Below, piece after piece: positions 1 through 7,165 of a stretch of DNA of 41,236 bases. Each line of letters starts with the position of its first letter. Within the stretch, counting starts at the first letter, position 1. The position numbers and the translations under genes were made by a program. The stretch comes from Gemmataceae bacterium (GTDB lineage: Bacteria > Planctomycetota > Planctomycetia > Gemmatales > Gemmataceae): the NCBI GenBank assembly GCA_022616435.1, contig JAKEET010000124.1, forward strand, positions 1 through 41,236, written 5' to 3'. The notes beneath the pieces were generated by a model. It made no database searches. It was not told the DNA's origin and saw nothing but the letters and a program-made list of their open reading frames with translations.

Positions 1-80
1 ACCCGACGAGCCGTATGCCTTAATTGGGCACGTACGGATCTGTGGGAGGCCCGGCGGGCAACCGCCGGGCCGACCCGGCC
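1..80 (+). mobile_element. Group II intron 3' end (domains V and VI), partial
   Basis: Bases 8-40 fold as a group II intron domain V. The lower helix pairs gagccgta with tacggatc, a two-base cg bulge follows, and an upper helix tgcct/gggca carries a taatt loop. The AGC catalytic triad sits at 9-11. Bases 43-76 fold as domain VI: an outer ggg/ccc pairing, then a perfect 10-bp stem (48-57 with 62-71) closed by a gcaa tetraloop, with an unpaired A at 73 as the likely branch point. The intron should end about seven bases later, which places the junction at 80/81, exactly where Calx-beta coding sequence resumes. The last bases are not the usual AY, so the precise end is uncertain. The rest of the intron, including any reverse transcriptase, lies before the window. 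Basis: seen structure plus known group II architecture. Confidence 0.75.
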
Positions 81-165
81 GTTCTACCTCGACCTGTTCG
101 GCAACAGCGGCAATTCGCTGTTCACCAAGAACCGCGGTGTCGGCACGATCCTGAATGACGATTGA
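81..165 (+). CDS. Calx-beta domain protein, C-terminal exon (partial)
   Basis: The frame read from base 82 to the stop at 163-165 ends in GVGTILNDD, the standard end of a Calx-beta repeat (usually G-x-GTI-x-NDD), preceded by FYLDLFGNSGNS, a typical penultimate strand. Calx-beta domains occur in large secreted or surface proteins and bind calcium in some members. Only about 27 residues are left here, because the 5' side of the reading frame is occupied by the group II intron end. The gene is therefore either interrupted by the intron and restored by splicing, or broken. The frame stays open back to base 1 through the intron, but that stretch does not look like protein-coding sequence. Confidence 0.65.
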
Positions 166-180
166 TCGCTGCGGCAATAA

Positions 181-405
181 GCCGGCGGGCGAGGTGCTGG
201 GTGTCCAGCCTCACCGGCCCGGCTCCGCCACGGCGTCATCGCTTTCTATCTGGATAACCAGCAAGAAGTGGACGCTTACGTCGCCGACTATCGAGCGGAG
301 TTGGACCGCCAGGAAACCACTCGACCTTCGAGTGCGGCGGCGGTCGAGATTCGTAAACGACTGCAAGCGCGACTCCGCGCTCGGACTCCAACCTCCCAGC
401 CGTGA
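181..405 (+). pseudogene. DUF433-type antitoxin, 5'-truncated remnant
   Basis: From a stop at 178-180 the frame is open to a stop at 403-405. It contains RHGVIAFYLDNQQEVDAYV followed by a charged helical tail, which matches the C-terminal half of DUF433 antitoxins. Those normally begin with 50 or so residues of DNA-binding and helix-turn-helix sequence. That part is missing and no ATG, GTG or TTG precedes the conserved core, so the gene is cut at its 5' end. It lies just downstream of the Calx-beta stop and ten bases before a DUF5615 toxin-like start at 415, the usual antitoxin-toxin order. Family assignment is from pattern recognition of the conserved core. Confidence 0.55.
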
Positions 406-414
406 TTCTGAGTT

Positions 415-780
415 ATGCCCCTGATGTTCCTCCTGGATGAACACCTTCGCGGCGTGCTCTGGCGAGCGCTGCAAAGGCACAATGCAGGCGGCTTCGAACT
501 GCTCGATGCGATCCGGGTCGGCGACGAGCCCGATCTTCCGCTGGGCATCCTCGACCCTGCAATCTTACTCTGGACGGAACGCGAAGGGCGCATCTTGATC
601 TCACGGGATGCTTCGACCCTTGACGGACATCTTGCCGACCACTTGCAGGCGGGGAATCACTGTCCCGGGATCTTCATGGTCCGACGACGGTGCGTACTCC
701 CCCAAGTCGTCAGCTTCCTCGTCGAGGCGGCCTATCGAAGTAACGCTGCCGATTCGTGGCAAGTTGGCAGAGTTGGCAGA
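415..780 (+). pseudogene. DUF5615 PIN-like toxin, probably decayed at its 3' end
   Basis: The ATG at 415 opens MPLMFLLDEHLRGVLWRALQ, then [28 protein letters not shown] and [18 protein letters not shown]. These are the successive conserved blocks of DUF5615 (Mut7-C/PIN-like) proteins, which pair with DUF433 antitoxins. Residues D9 and E10 and the later D in SRDAS are the expected acidic positions. Similarity fades near WQVGRV (around 760-775), where the family normally stops. Here the frame runs on to 1905 through the ABC transporter gene in a different frame, so the native stop has been lost. A short direct duplication (agttggcag twice near 762-779) marks the spot. With its antitoxin truncated, the pair is probably not functional. 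A sequencing error at the 3' end is the alternative. Confidence 0.55.
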
Positions 781-913
781 ATGGCAAGGAGCTTCCACCC
801 CGTCCACCCGACCCGCTTTGCAACGGTCCAACGTGCTCGTGGCTGGATGTTGTTCTCGATTGCAACCGGCGGTCTTTTGTCGTCTAATGCTGCATACCCA
901 AAGAAACTGCAAC

Positions 914-1663
914 ATGATCCGCGTCGAACACCTCACAAAGACGTTTCCCCTGCCCGGCGGCGGCAGCCTCACCGCGGTCTCCGACCTGTCGTTCACCGTG
1001 GAGGCCGGGGAGATCTACGGCTTGCTCGGTCCCAACGGCGCGGGCAAGACGACGACGTTGCGCATGATCCTGGGGCTGTTGCAGCCGACCCACGGGGAGG
1101 CGTCGATCGCCGGTTTCGGTTCGAGCCAGTTTCCCGACGAGGTGAAACGCCGCGTCGGCCTGGTGTCGGCGAGCGCCGGGTTGTATCAAGGGCTCAGCGT
1201 CGAGGAGATGCTGCTGTTCTTCGCCGATCTGTATGCGGTGCCGCCAGCGGAGGCCCGGTGCGAGATGGTCAAGCTCAGCCGGCTGCTGGGGCTGGAGGAG
1301 TTTCTGGGACAGCGGTGCGCCACCTTGAGCACGGGGCAACGGCAGCGCGTCAACCTGGCGCGGGCGTTGATCCATCGGCCGCCGGTGATGCTGCTCGACG
1401 AGCCGACCCTGGGACTGGACGTGCTCGCCAGCCAGGTGGTGACGGAGTACATCGATCATCTGCGCGACGAGGGGAAGGCGGTGATCCTGACGACGCACCA
1501 CCTCGACGACGCGGAGCGTCATTGCACGCGCTTCGGGCTGTTGCACCGCGGCCGGCTGGTGAGCGAGGGGACGTTGGCCGAGCTGCGGGCCCGGACCGGG
1601 TGCGTCAGCCTGATCGAGATGTTCTTGAAGCTGTCCCAGGTCGGGCCGGCCTTGAATCGGTGA
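914..1663 (+). CDS. ABC transporter ATP-binding protein (NatA/ABC-2 type)
   Basis: This 249-residue ATPase powers an ABC-2 exporter whose permease is the next gene. Walker A is GPNGAGKTT at residues 39-47, the signature is LSTGQ at 138-142, Walker B is VMLLDEP at 158-164, and the H-loop lies in TTHHLDDAE near 195. Length and the short N-terminal strand are typical of NatA-like subunits. The frame is open upstream to 608, but homology starts at the ATG at 914 (MIRVEHLTK), so that start is chosen. The permease begins 34 bases after the stop, consistent with one transcript. The substrate cannot be read from the sequence; NatA relatives export sodium, drugs or lipids. Confidence 0.93.
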   Translation: MIRVEHLTKTFPLPGGGSLTAVSDLSFTVEAGEIYGLLGPNGAGKTTTLRMILGLLQPTHGEASIAGFGSSQFPDEVKRRVGLVSASAGLYQGLSVEEMLLFFADLYAVPPAEARCEMVKLSRLLGLEEFLGQRCATLSTGQRQRVNLARALIHRPPVMLLDEPTLGLDVLASQVVTEYIDHLRDEGKAVILTTHHLDDAERHCTRFGLLHRGRLVSEGTLAELRARTGCVSLIEMFLKLSQVGPALNR

Positions 1664-1696
1664 ACCGGCAGCCGCCGCACGGCGTAGATCAACACC

Positions 1697-3826
1697 ATGA
1701 CCACGGACCTCGCACGTCTGGGACGGCTCACGCGCAAGGAGCTGAGCGAGATCCTGCGCGATCGGCGGACGATCATCACCCTCGTCTTGATGCCGATCCT
1801 GCTGTACCCGCTGTTGAGCGTCGCCTTCCGGCAGTTCTTCCTGGCCAGCCGCTTGACGCCCGGGCAGGGGATCGAGTATCGCCTGGGGTTTGTCTCGAAG
1901 GATGAACTGGAGCTGTTCACCTTCCGGCTGCTGGACGGCGAGCGGCGCCTGAACGCCCGCAGCCTGGGGCCGAGCGCGAAGGTTCCTCCCGCATCGACGG
2001 CAGCGCCCGACGGGGAGTCGCTCGTGAGCGCGCTGGTCGCTCCGTTGGAGGAGTTGGACGCGTCCCTGCACTCCGGCCGGATCGATGCGATCGTGCGCCT
2101 GATGGACTCCGGGAACGACAAGTCCTTGCCTCCCGGTCCCGAGCAGTTGTTGAATTTCGAGATCATCTACTTGCAGCGGTCGGCCGGCGCCCACGGCGTG
2201 CTGACGCATATCGAAGAACGGCTGGCGGCCGCGAACGAAGCCGACCTGCGGCGCCGGCTCAACCGCTCGGCGATCGGACGGCCGAGCGCCGTCATCCGGC
2301 TGCTGCGCGCGCCGGTGGCGCACGATGCCGTCGGGCCGATGATCTCGCTGGCGTCGCTGGTGCCGCTGATCCTGATCTTGATGACGATCACCGGGGCGGT
2401 GTATCCGGCGATCGATTTGACGGCCGGCGAGCGCGAGCGGGGCACGCTGGAGATCCTGGTGGCGGCGCCGGTGCCGCGGCTGGGGCTGCTGTTCGCCAAG
2501 TACGTCACGGTGGTGACGGTGGCGGTGGTGACGGCGCTGGTCAATCTGACGGCGATGACCGCGACGCTGATCCTCAGCGGGCTCGGGCCGATGCTGTTCG
2601 GGAGTCAGGGGTTGTCGGCCGCCGTGGTCATTCAGATGTTCGGCCTGCTGCTGCTGTTCGCGGCGTTCTTTTCGGCGGTGCTGTTGTGCATCACGAGCTT
2701 CGCGCGCAGCTTCAAGGAGGCGCAAGCGTACCTGATCCCGCTCATGCTGGTGTCGCTGGCGCCGGGCGTGCTGGGCATGCTGCCGGGACTGCACTTGTCG
2801 GACTGGTCGGTGGCGCCGCTGGTCAACATCGTCCTGTTGGGCCGCGATCTGCTCGAAAGCCGCGCCAATGCGGGGACGGCGGCGATCGTGATCGTCGCCA
2901 CCCTGATCTATGCGGCGGCGGCCATCGCCCTGGCGGCGCGCGTGTTTGGCGCCGAGGGGGTGCTCTATAGCGAGCAGAACACCGTGGGCGACCTGTTCCG
3001 CCGGCCCGAAGCGCCAGGGCGGTGCGCCGCGGTCAGCGCCGCCTTGTGGTGCCTGGCGCTGATGATCCCGCTCAACTTCGTGCTCCGCGGCACGGCCGTG
3101 CTGTTCGCGCGGGATGGCGATCTTCCCGATGCGCTGCGCTTGTGGATGACGCCCGCCGTGTCGCTGCTGCTGTTTGCGGCGCTCCCCGGCCTGTTTGCCT
3201 GGCACGGCCGGGTGCGGCTTGGGTCCGGGTTCGCCATGGTCGCGGCCCCGGGCCTGACGCTCGCCGGCGCCATCGTGCTCGGGATCTCGTTGTGGCCGTT
3301 GGTTCTGTGGCCGATGTCGTTCTTGCCGGAGCACGCCCTCCTGGGACAGAATCCCGAGTATGTGCAGGAGTCGATCGAGTTTGTCCGGCGGCTGACGACG
3401 CCCCAGCGGCTGGTGCTCGTCGTCGTGCCCGCGGTGCTCGAAGAGTGGTTCTTCCGAGGTTATCTGTACTGCGCCTTGCGTCGGCACCTCGGCGGCTGGA
3501 CAACGATCCTGGCGACAGGACTGTTGTTCGGCGTCGCGCACTGGGTGTTGAACTTCGAATTCGGGTTCATGCGCCAGTTGCCGAGCTTTGCGATGGGCCT
3601 CGCCTTGGGTGCTGTCCGCGAGGTGAGCGGCAGCGTGTGGCCGGGTGTGTTGCTGCACGTCGGCTACAACGCGTCCCTGAGCTTGTTGTTGGCGCAGGAC
3701 ACCGATCTGCGAATCACCGTCGAGCCGTGGTGGGTGTTCGCGGGCGCGGCGGGCTCGGCGCTGGGCGCCGGGCTGGTTTGGTGCGGGCGCGTGCGAGCGC
3801 CCGATCGCACTGACGGACTGGAGTGA
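1697..3826 (+). CDS. ABC-2 permease fused to CPBP intramembrane protease
   Basis: A 709-residue protein in two parts. Residues 1 to about 430 resemble a NatB-like ABC-2 permease: a first membrane span near residue 30, a long extracytoplasmic segment rich in charged residues, then a block of spans starting around 215 (MISLASLVPLILILMTITG) with the GERERGTLEILV turn typical of ABC-2 permeases. The C-terminal third is a CPBP/Abi (CAAX-like) protease: LEEWFFRG carries the E582-E583-x3-R587 motif, and FGVAHW supplies H615. CPBP proteins are membrane glutamic-type proteases or scaffolds. The neighbouring ATPase supplies energy. The fusion suggests that transport and membrane proteolysis act on the same cargo, for example a processed peptide. 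That link is inference. Confidence 0.88.
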   Translation: MTTDLARLGRLTRKELSEILRDRRTIITLVLMPILLYPLLSVAFRQFFLASRLTPGQGIEYRLGFVSKDELELFTFRLLDGERRLNARSLGPSAKVPPASTAAPDGESLVSALVAPLEELDASLHSGRIDAIVRLMDSGNDKSLPPGPEQLLNFEIIYLQRSAGAHGVLTHIEERLAAANEADLRRRLNRSAIGRPSAVIRLLRAPVAHDAVGPMISLASLVPLILILMTITGAVYPAIDLTAGERERGTLEILVAAPVPRLGLLFAKYVTVVTVAVVTALVNLTAMTATLILSGLGPMLFGSQGLSAAVVIQMFGLLLLFAAFFSAVLLCITSFARSFKEAQAYLIPLMLVSLAPGVLGMLPGLHLSDWSVAPLVNIVLLGRDLLESRANAGTAAIVIVATLIYAAAAIALAARVFGAEGVLYSEQNTVGDLFRRPEAPGRCAAVSAALWCLALMIPLNFVLRGTAVLFARDGDLPDALRLWMTPAVSLLLFAALPGLFAWHGRVRLGSGFAMVAAPGLTLAGAIVLGISLWPLVLWPMSFLPEHALLGQNPEYVQESIEFVRRLTTPQRLVLVVVPAVLEEWFFRGYLYCALRRHLGGWTTILATGLLFGVAHWVLNFEFGFMRQLPSFAMGLALGAVREVSGSVWPGVLLHVGYNASLSLLLAQDTDLRITVEPWWVFAGAAGSALGAGLVWCGRVRAPDRTDGLE

Positions 3827-3870
3827 GCGCTAAACGGCACCATCTCGCTCGGTTCGCGGGCAATACCGTC

Positions 3871-4467
3871 ATGGATCGATTCGGCATCTTCCTGTTTCTC
3901 TTCCTGGCGTCTCCGGGCGGCGGCGCTGGCCCGGTCGAACCCGGCTTCACGCCGCTCTTCAACGGCAAGGACCTGGGCGGCTGGGCGATCGAGAACCAGG
4001 GCAAGTTCTCCGTCAAGGACGGCGTCATCTTCCTCGATCGCGGCGACGGCTGGCTGCGCTCCGACCAGCAGTACCAGGATTTCGAGCTGCGCCTGGAGTT
4101 TCGCTTCATCAACAAGGGCGCCGACAGCGGTATCCTGTTCCGCGCCGGCCGGGAGGGCAAGAACTGGCCGGCCAAGACGTACCAGGTCCAGACGATGGAC
4201 AACGAATCCATCGCCGGGCTGTACGCGACGGCGCTGACCCGGCCCAATGTCAAGCGCGACGTCGGCCTGATGCGCAAGCTTCGCAAGGGCGCGGGCGAAT
4301 GGCAATCGTACGCCATCACCGTGACGGGCGCTCGCGCGGAGATCAAGCTGAACGGCGCCCTGGTCACCGTGGCCGACGGCCTGACCGTGCGACCCGGCTA
4401 CCTCGGCCTCAAGGGCCAGGGCGGGCAGTTGGAGTTCAAGAACCTGCGGATCAGGGAACTCAAGTAG
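3871..4467 (+). CDS. Secreted DUF1080 (3-keto-disaccharide hydrolase) protein
   Basis: A 198-residue protein starting with a short signal peptide (hydrophobic FGIFLFLFLAS, cleavage around residue 20). The mature part opens with FTPLFNGKDLGGW, the hallmark of DUF1080, and follows the family's LamG-like beta-sandwich pattern (ELRLEFRFINKGADSGI, AKTYQVQTMDN, GYLGLKGQGG). Members occur in large numbers in planctomycetes and include 3-keto-glycoside hydrolases; activity on a given sugar cannot be inferred here. The open frame extends upstream to a GTG at 3823, but the ATG at 3871 places the signal peptide correctly. It follows the permease by 44 bases, and 152 bases separate it from pssA. Confidence 0.9.
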   Translation: MDRFGIFLFLFLASPGGGAGPVEPGFTPLFNGKDLGGWAIENQGKFSVKDGVIFLDRGDGWLRSDQQYQDFELRLEFRFINKGADSGILFRAGREGKNWPAKTYQVQTMDNESIAGLYATALTRPNVKRDVGLMRKLRKGAGEWQSYAITVTGARAEIKLNGALVTVADGLTVRPGYLGLKGQGGQLEFKNLRIRELK

Positions 4468-4619
4468 CCGCCGCCTGCGACGCCGCGTTGCAAGTCACGG
4501 TTTTCCGGGCCGACAACGAATAGGCCGACGCGATTTCGGCGCTTGCCACTGGCGGGCAGGCTCACCCGCGGGTAAGCTATACGGTTGCATCCCTGCTCAA
4601 CTCCTATGACTGGCCGCGT

Positions 4620-5489
4620 ATGCGCAAGATCGCCGTCGTACCGACGCTTCTGACCCTGAGCAACGGCGTGTGCGGCTTCGTGGCCATCGCCATCGCCAGC
4701 AAGATCACCCTTCCCGAAGCGGGCGTGGTGGTCGCCCCCGAAACCGCCAGGCAATTCGACTTCTATTTCGCCATCGCCGGCTGGTTCATCATCGCGGCCA
4801 TGGTGTTCGACATGCTCGACGGCTACGTGGCCCGGCTTTCGAAGACGGCCAGCAAGTTCGGCGGCGAGCTGGACAGCCTGTGCGACGCGATCAGCTTCGG
4901 CGTGGCGCCGGCGTTCTTGCTGCTCAAGATGGGGCCCGGCTGGGAGCCGCATCCGGGCCTGCACCAGATCCTGGCCGGCATCGCGGCGCTGTACATGGTG
5001 TGCACCATCTTGCGGCTGGCCCGCTTCAACGTGGACAACACGCCCGATCCCGACAGCCACAAACGCTTTCGCGGACTGCCGTCGCCCGGCGCCGCCGGCT
5101 GCATCGCGTCGCTGGCGGTGCTGCGCGGCGAGTTTCCCAGCAAGCTGGCCGAGCGCTGGGGCCACTTCGATCTGGAAACGGCCCGCGAGCTGGTGCAGCG
5201 CGCCGTGGAATGGATCTCGCCGATCGGCGGGTTTGTCGTCGCCCTCTTGATGGTGACGCTGCTGCCGTACCCCCACGTGGCCAAGCAGATCTTGCGCGGC
5301 CGCCGGCACGTCTGGCACGTGATTCTGGTCATGCTGGCGGCCTTTGTCGTGATCCTGATGCGCGAGCTGGCCCTGGCGGTGATCTTCTGGGGCTACGCCC
5401 TCGGGTTGCCGTTGGCCCATTTGTTCTCGCGGCATGTGCTGAAGGAAGACGCCGCGGCGCCGCGCCTGGAAGACGGGCTGCAGCATTAG
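4620..5489 (+). CDS. pssA: CDP-diacylglycerol--serine O-phosphatidyltransferase
   Basis: It makes phosphatidylserine from CDP-diacylglycerol and serine, the precursor of phosphatidylethanolamine. The CDP-alcohol phosphotransferase motif is complete: D64-x2-D67-G68-x2-A71-R72-x8-G81-x3-D85-x3-D89. Several membrane spans flank it, as expected for the inner membrane enzyme. The N-terminus IAVVPTLLTLSNGVCGF is typical of the PssA subclass rather than of PgsA. At 289 residues it is slightly long, with an extended loop between the first span and the motif. ribE starts 20 bases downstream, so the two are probably co-transcribed. PssA versus another CDP-alcohol transferase is judged on the NGVCGF start. 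Confidence 0.88.
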   Translation: MRKIAVVPTLLTLSNGVCGFVAIAIASKITLPEAGVVVAPETARQFDFYFAIAGWFIIAAMVFDMLDGYVARLSKTASKFGGELDSLCDAISFGVAPAFLLLKMGPGWEPHPGLHQILAGIAALYMVCTILRLARFNVDNTPDPDSHKRFRGLPSPGAAGCIASLAVLRGEFPSKLAERWGHFDLETARELVQRAVEWISPIGGFVVALLMVTLLPYPHVAKQILRGRRHVWHVILVMLAAFVVILMRELALAVIFWGYALGLPLAHLFSRHVLKEDAAAPRLEDGLQH

Positions 5490-5509
5490 CTTCCACATTC
5501 GCATCCCTC

Positions 5510-6115
5510 ATGTTCACCGGCCTGGTCGAAGCCTTGGGGACCGTTCGTGAAGCGCGTGACGACGGCGCCGGGCGCGTGCTGCGCATCGACGAGACCACCG
5601 TGGCCGGCGACTTGCCGCTCGGCGCCAGCGTCGCCGTCAACGGCGTGTGCCTGACGGTCGTCGAACGCGATCAGGGCGGCTTCGTCGTGCAGGTTGGACC
5701 GGAAACGCTGCGCTGCACCAACCTGGGCGAGCTGCGCGGCGGCGACCGCGTCAATCTCGAACGGCCGCTGCGCGTCGGCGACCGCCTGGGCGGCCACATC
5801 GTCCAGGGGCACGTCGACGGCATGGGCCGGCTCGAGCGCCGCGAGCGCCAGGGCGACTGGGAAATGATCTGGTTCACGTGCGAGCCGGCGCTGAGCAAGC
5901 ACATGGTCCGCAAAGGCTCGATCGCCGTGGACGGCGTGAGCCTCACGCTGGTTGACGTGACGGCCGGCGGCTTCAGCGTCGCCCTGATCCCGCACACGCT
6001 GCAGATGACCACGCTCGGCTTCAAGCAGCCGCCGGCGACCGTGAACCTGGAGACCGACTATTTCGCGAAGATCATCGTGAAGTACATGTCTGAGTTGCCG
6101 ATCCCTGGACATTAG
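5510..6115 (+). CDS. ribE: Riboflavin synthase, alpha subunit
   Basis: This 201-residue protein catalyses the dismutation of two 6,7-dimethyl-8-ribityllumazines to riboflavin. It starts with the invariant MFTGLVE and shows the two internally repeated lumazine-binding barrels. The first has GASVAVNGVCLTV and LGELRGGDRVNLERPL, followed by GGHIVQGHVDG. The second has GSIAVDGVSLTLVDV and FSVALIPHTLQMTT. The long frame it sits in opens far upstream, but the MFTGLVE start at 5510 is unambiguous. It sits 20 bases after pssA and 86 bases before rsmA. No FMN riboswitch is apparent upstream. Confidence 0.95.
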   Translation: MFTGLVEALGTVREARDDGAGRVLRIDETTVAGDLPLGASVAVNGVCLTVVERDQGGFVVQVGPETLRCTNLGELRGGDRVNLERPLRVGDRLGGHIVQGHVDGMGRLERRERQGDWEMIWFTCEPALSKHMVRKGSIAVDGVSLTLVDVTAGGFSVALIPHTLQMTTLGFKQPPATVNLETDYFAKIIVKYMSELPIPGH

Positions 6116-6201
6116 CCGCGACCGCCGCTTGCAGCCTGGCGTTCGCGCCGTTGGAAACGATGACCCGAACGCTAAGCCGCAAGCGGCGATATACTGAAGG
6201 A

Positions 6202-7116
6202 ATGGAATCTCACGCGCCGCCCCGCCGGCAAACGCAGTCGTTCTTGCGCGACCTCATCCTGGCCCAGGGCCTCAAGCCCAAGAACAAGCTCGGCCAGAAT
6301 TTCTTGGTCGATCTCAACCTCATCGACTTCATCGTCCGCCATGCCGACTTGACCAAGCACGATCTCGCGCTCGAAGTCGGGACCGGCACCGGCAGCCTGA
6401 CGGCCAAGCTGGCCGACGGCGCCGGCGCGGTGCTCAGCGTCGAGATCGACGCCGCGTTCCATCAACTCGCCCAGCAAACGCTCGGTCCGCGGCCAAATGT
6501 GATCCTGTTCCACGGCGACATCCTCAAGAACAAGAACCATCTCAACCCGGATGTGCTCGCGCAGCTCGATGCGCTGCGGCAGGAATTCAAGTGCCAGCGC
6601 GTCAAGCTGATCGCGAACCTGCCGTACGCGGTGGCGACGCCGGTGATCGGCAACCTCATCCTGTTGGACTTGCCGATCGAGCGCATGGTGGTCACGGTGC
6701 AGTGGGAGATCGCCGCCAAGCTGCGCGCCCGGCCGGGGACCGAGCATTTCGGCGGCCTGAGCGTGCTGGTGCAGAGCCTGGCCGACGTCGAGATTCGCCG
6801 CCGCTTGCCCCCCGCCGTGTTCTGGCCGCGGCCGCAGGTCGATTCGGCGATCGTGCGGATCTGGCCGCGGCCCGCGAAGCGGGCCCGGATTGCCCACGTG
6901 CAGGCGTTTCGTGATTTCCTGCGCGACCTGTACGCCCATCGCCGCAAGAACCTGCGCGGCGGCCTGGCGAGCATGGCGCACGGAGGCGACAAGCGGGCCA
7001 TCGACGCCAAGCTGGCGGAGCTGGGGATGGACGGCGGCGCTCGCGCGGAAACGCTGAGCCTCGAAGATCATCGGCGCTTGTGGGAAGCGTTCGCCGGTGA
7101 AGGATTGGTGAAGTGA
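6202..7116 (+). CDS. rsmA: 16S rRNA dimethyladenosine transferase RsmA/KsgA
   Basis: Dimethylates two adjacent adenosines in the 3' terminal hairpin of 16S rRNA during small-subunit assembly. Residues 29-36 give KLGQNFLV, the family opening. The SAM-binding site is ALEVGTGTGSLTAKL (56-70) with acidic E81 in VEIDA. The catalytic NLPY is at 139-142. The C-terminal small helical domain has YAHRRKNLRGGL. With 304 residues it is a little longer than usual because of an extra segment around 110-130. ATG at 6202 is chosen; an in-frame ATG at 6160 would add 14 poorly conserved residues. A TATACT -10-like sequence overlaps 6190-6195 just before this start. Confidence 0.93.
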   Translation: MESHAPPRRQTQSFLRDLILAQGLKPKNKLGQNFLVDLNLIDFIVRHADLTKHDLALEVGTGTGSLTAKLADGAGAVLSVEIDAAFHQLAQQTLGPRPNVILFHGDILKNKNHLNPDVLAQLDALRQEFKCQRVKLIANLPYAVATPVIGNLILLDLPIERMVVTVQWEIAAKLRARPGTEHFGGLSVLVQSLADVEIRRRLPPAVFWPRPQVDSAIVRIWPRPAKRARIAHVQAFRDFLRDLYAHRRKNLRGGLASMAHGGDKRAIDAKLAELGMDGGARAETLSLEDHRRLWEAFAGEGLVK

Positions 7117-7165
7117 AACCGCCTGCCATTGCTTCGAATCGGCATGGTCGTTATCGTGAGGCCCC

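Noticed and set aside
48..71. Perfect GC hairpin taken as a transcription terminator
   Set aside because: No T-tract follows, and with the preceding domain V and the branch A it fits group II intron domain VI better.
415..1905. One continuous 496-codon plus-strand frame
   Set aside because: Only its first 115-120 codons resemble a protein family (DUF5615). The remainder runs in another frame over a clear ABC ATPase and gives Arg/Gly-rich shadow sequence.
884..3658. A 924-codon minus-strand frame opposite the ABC genes
   Set aside because: Long antisense frames are usual in GC-rich DNA. Its translation is His/Gln/Arg-rich without domain pattern, and the plus strand carries real genes.
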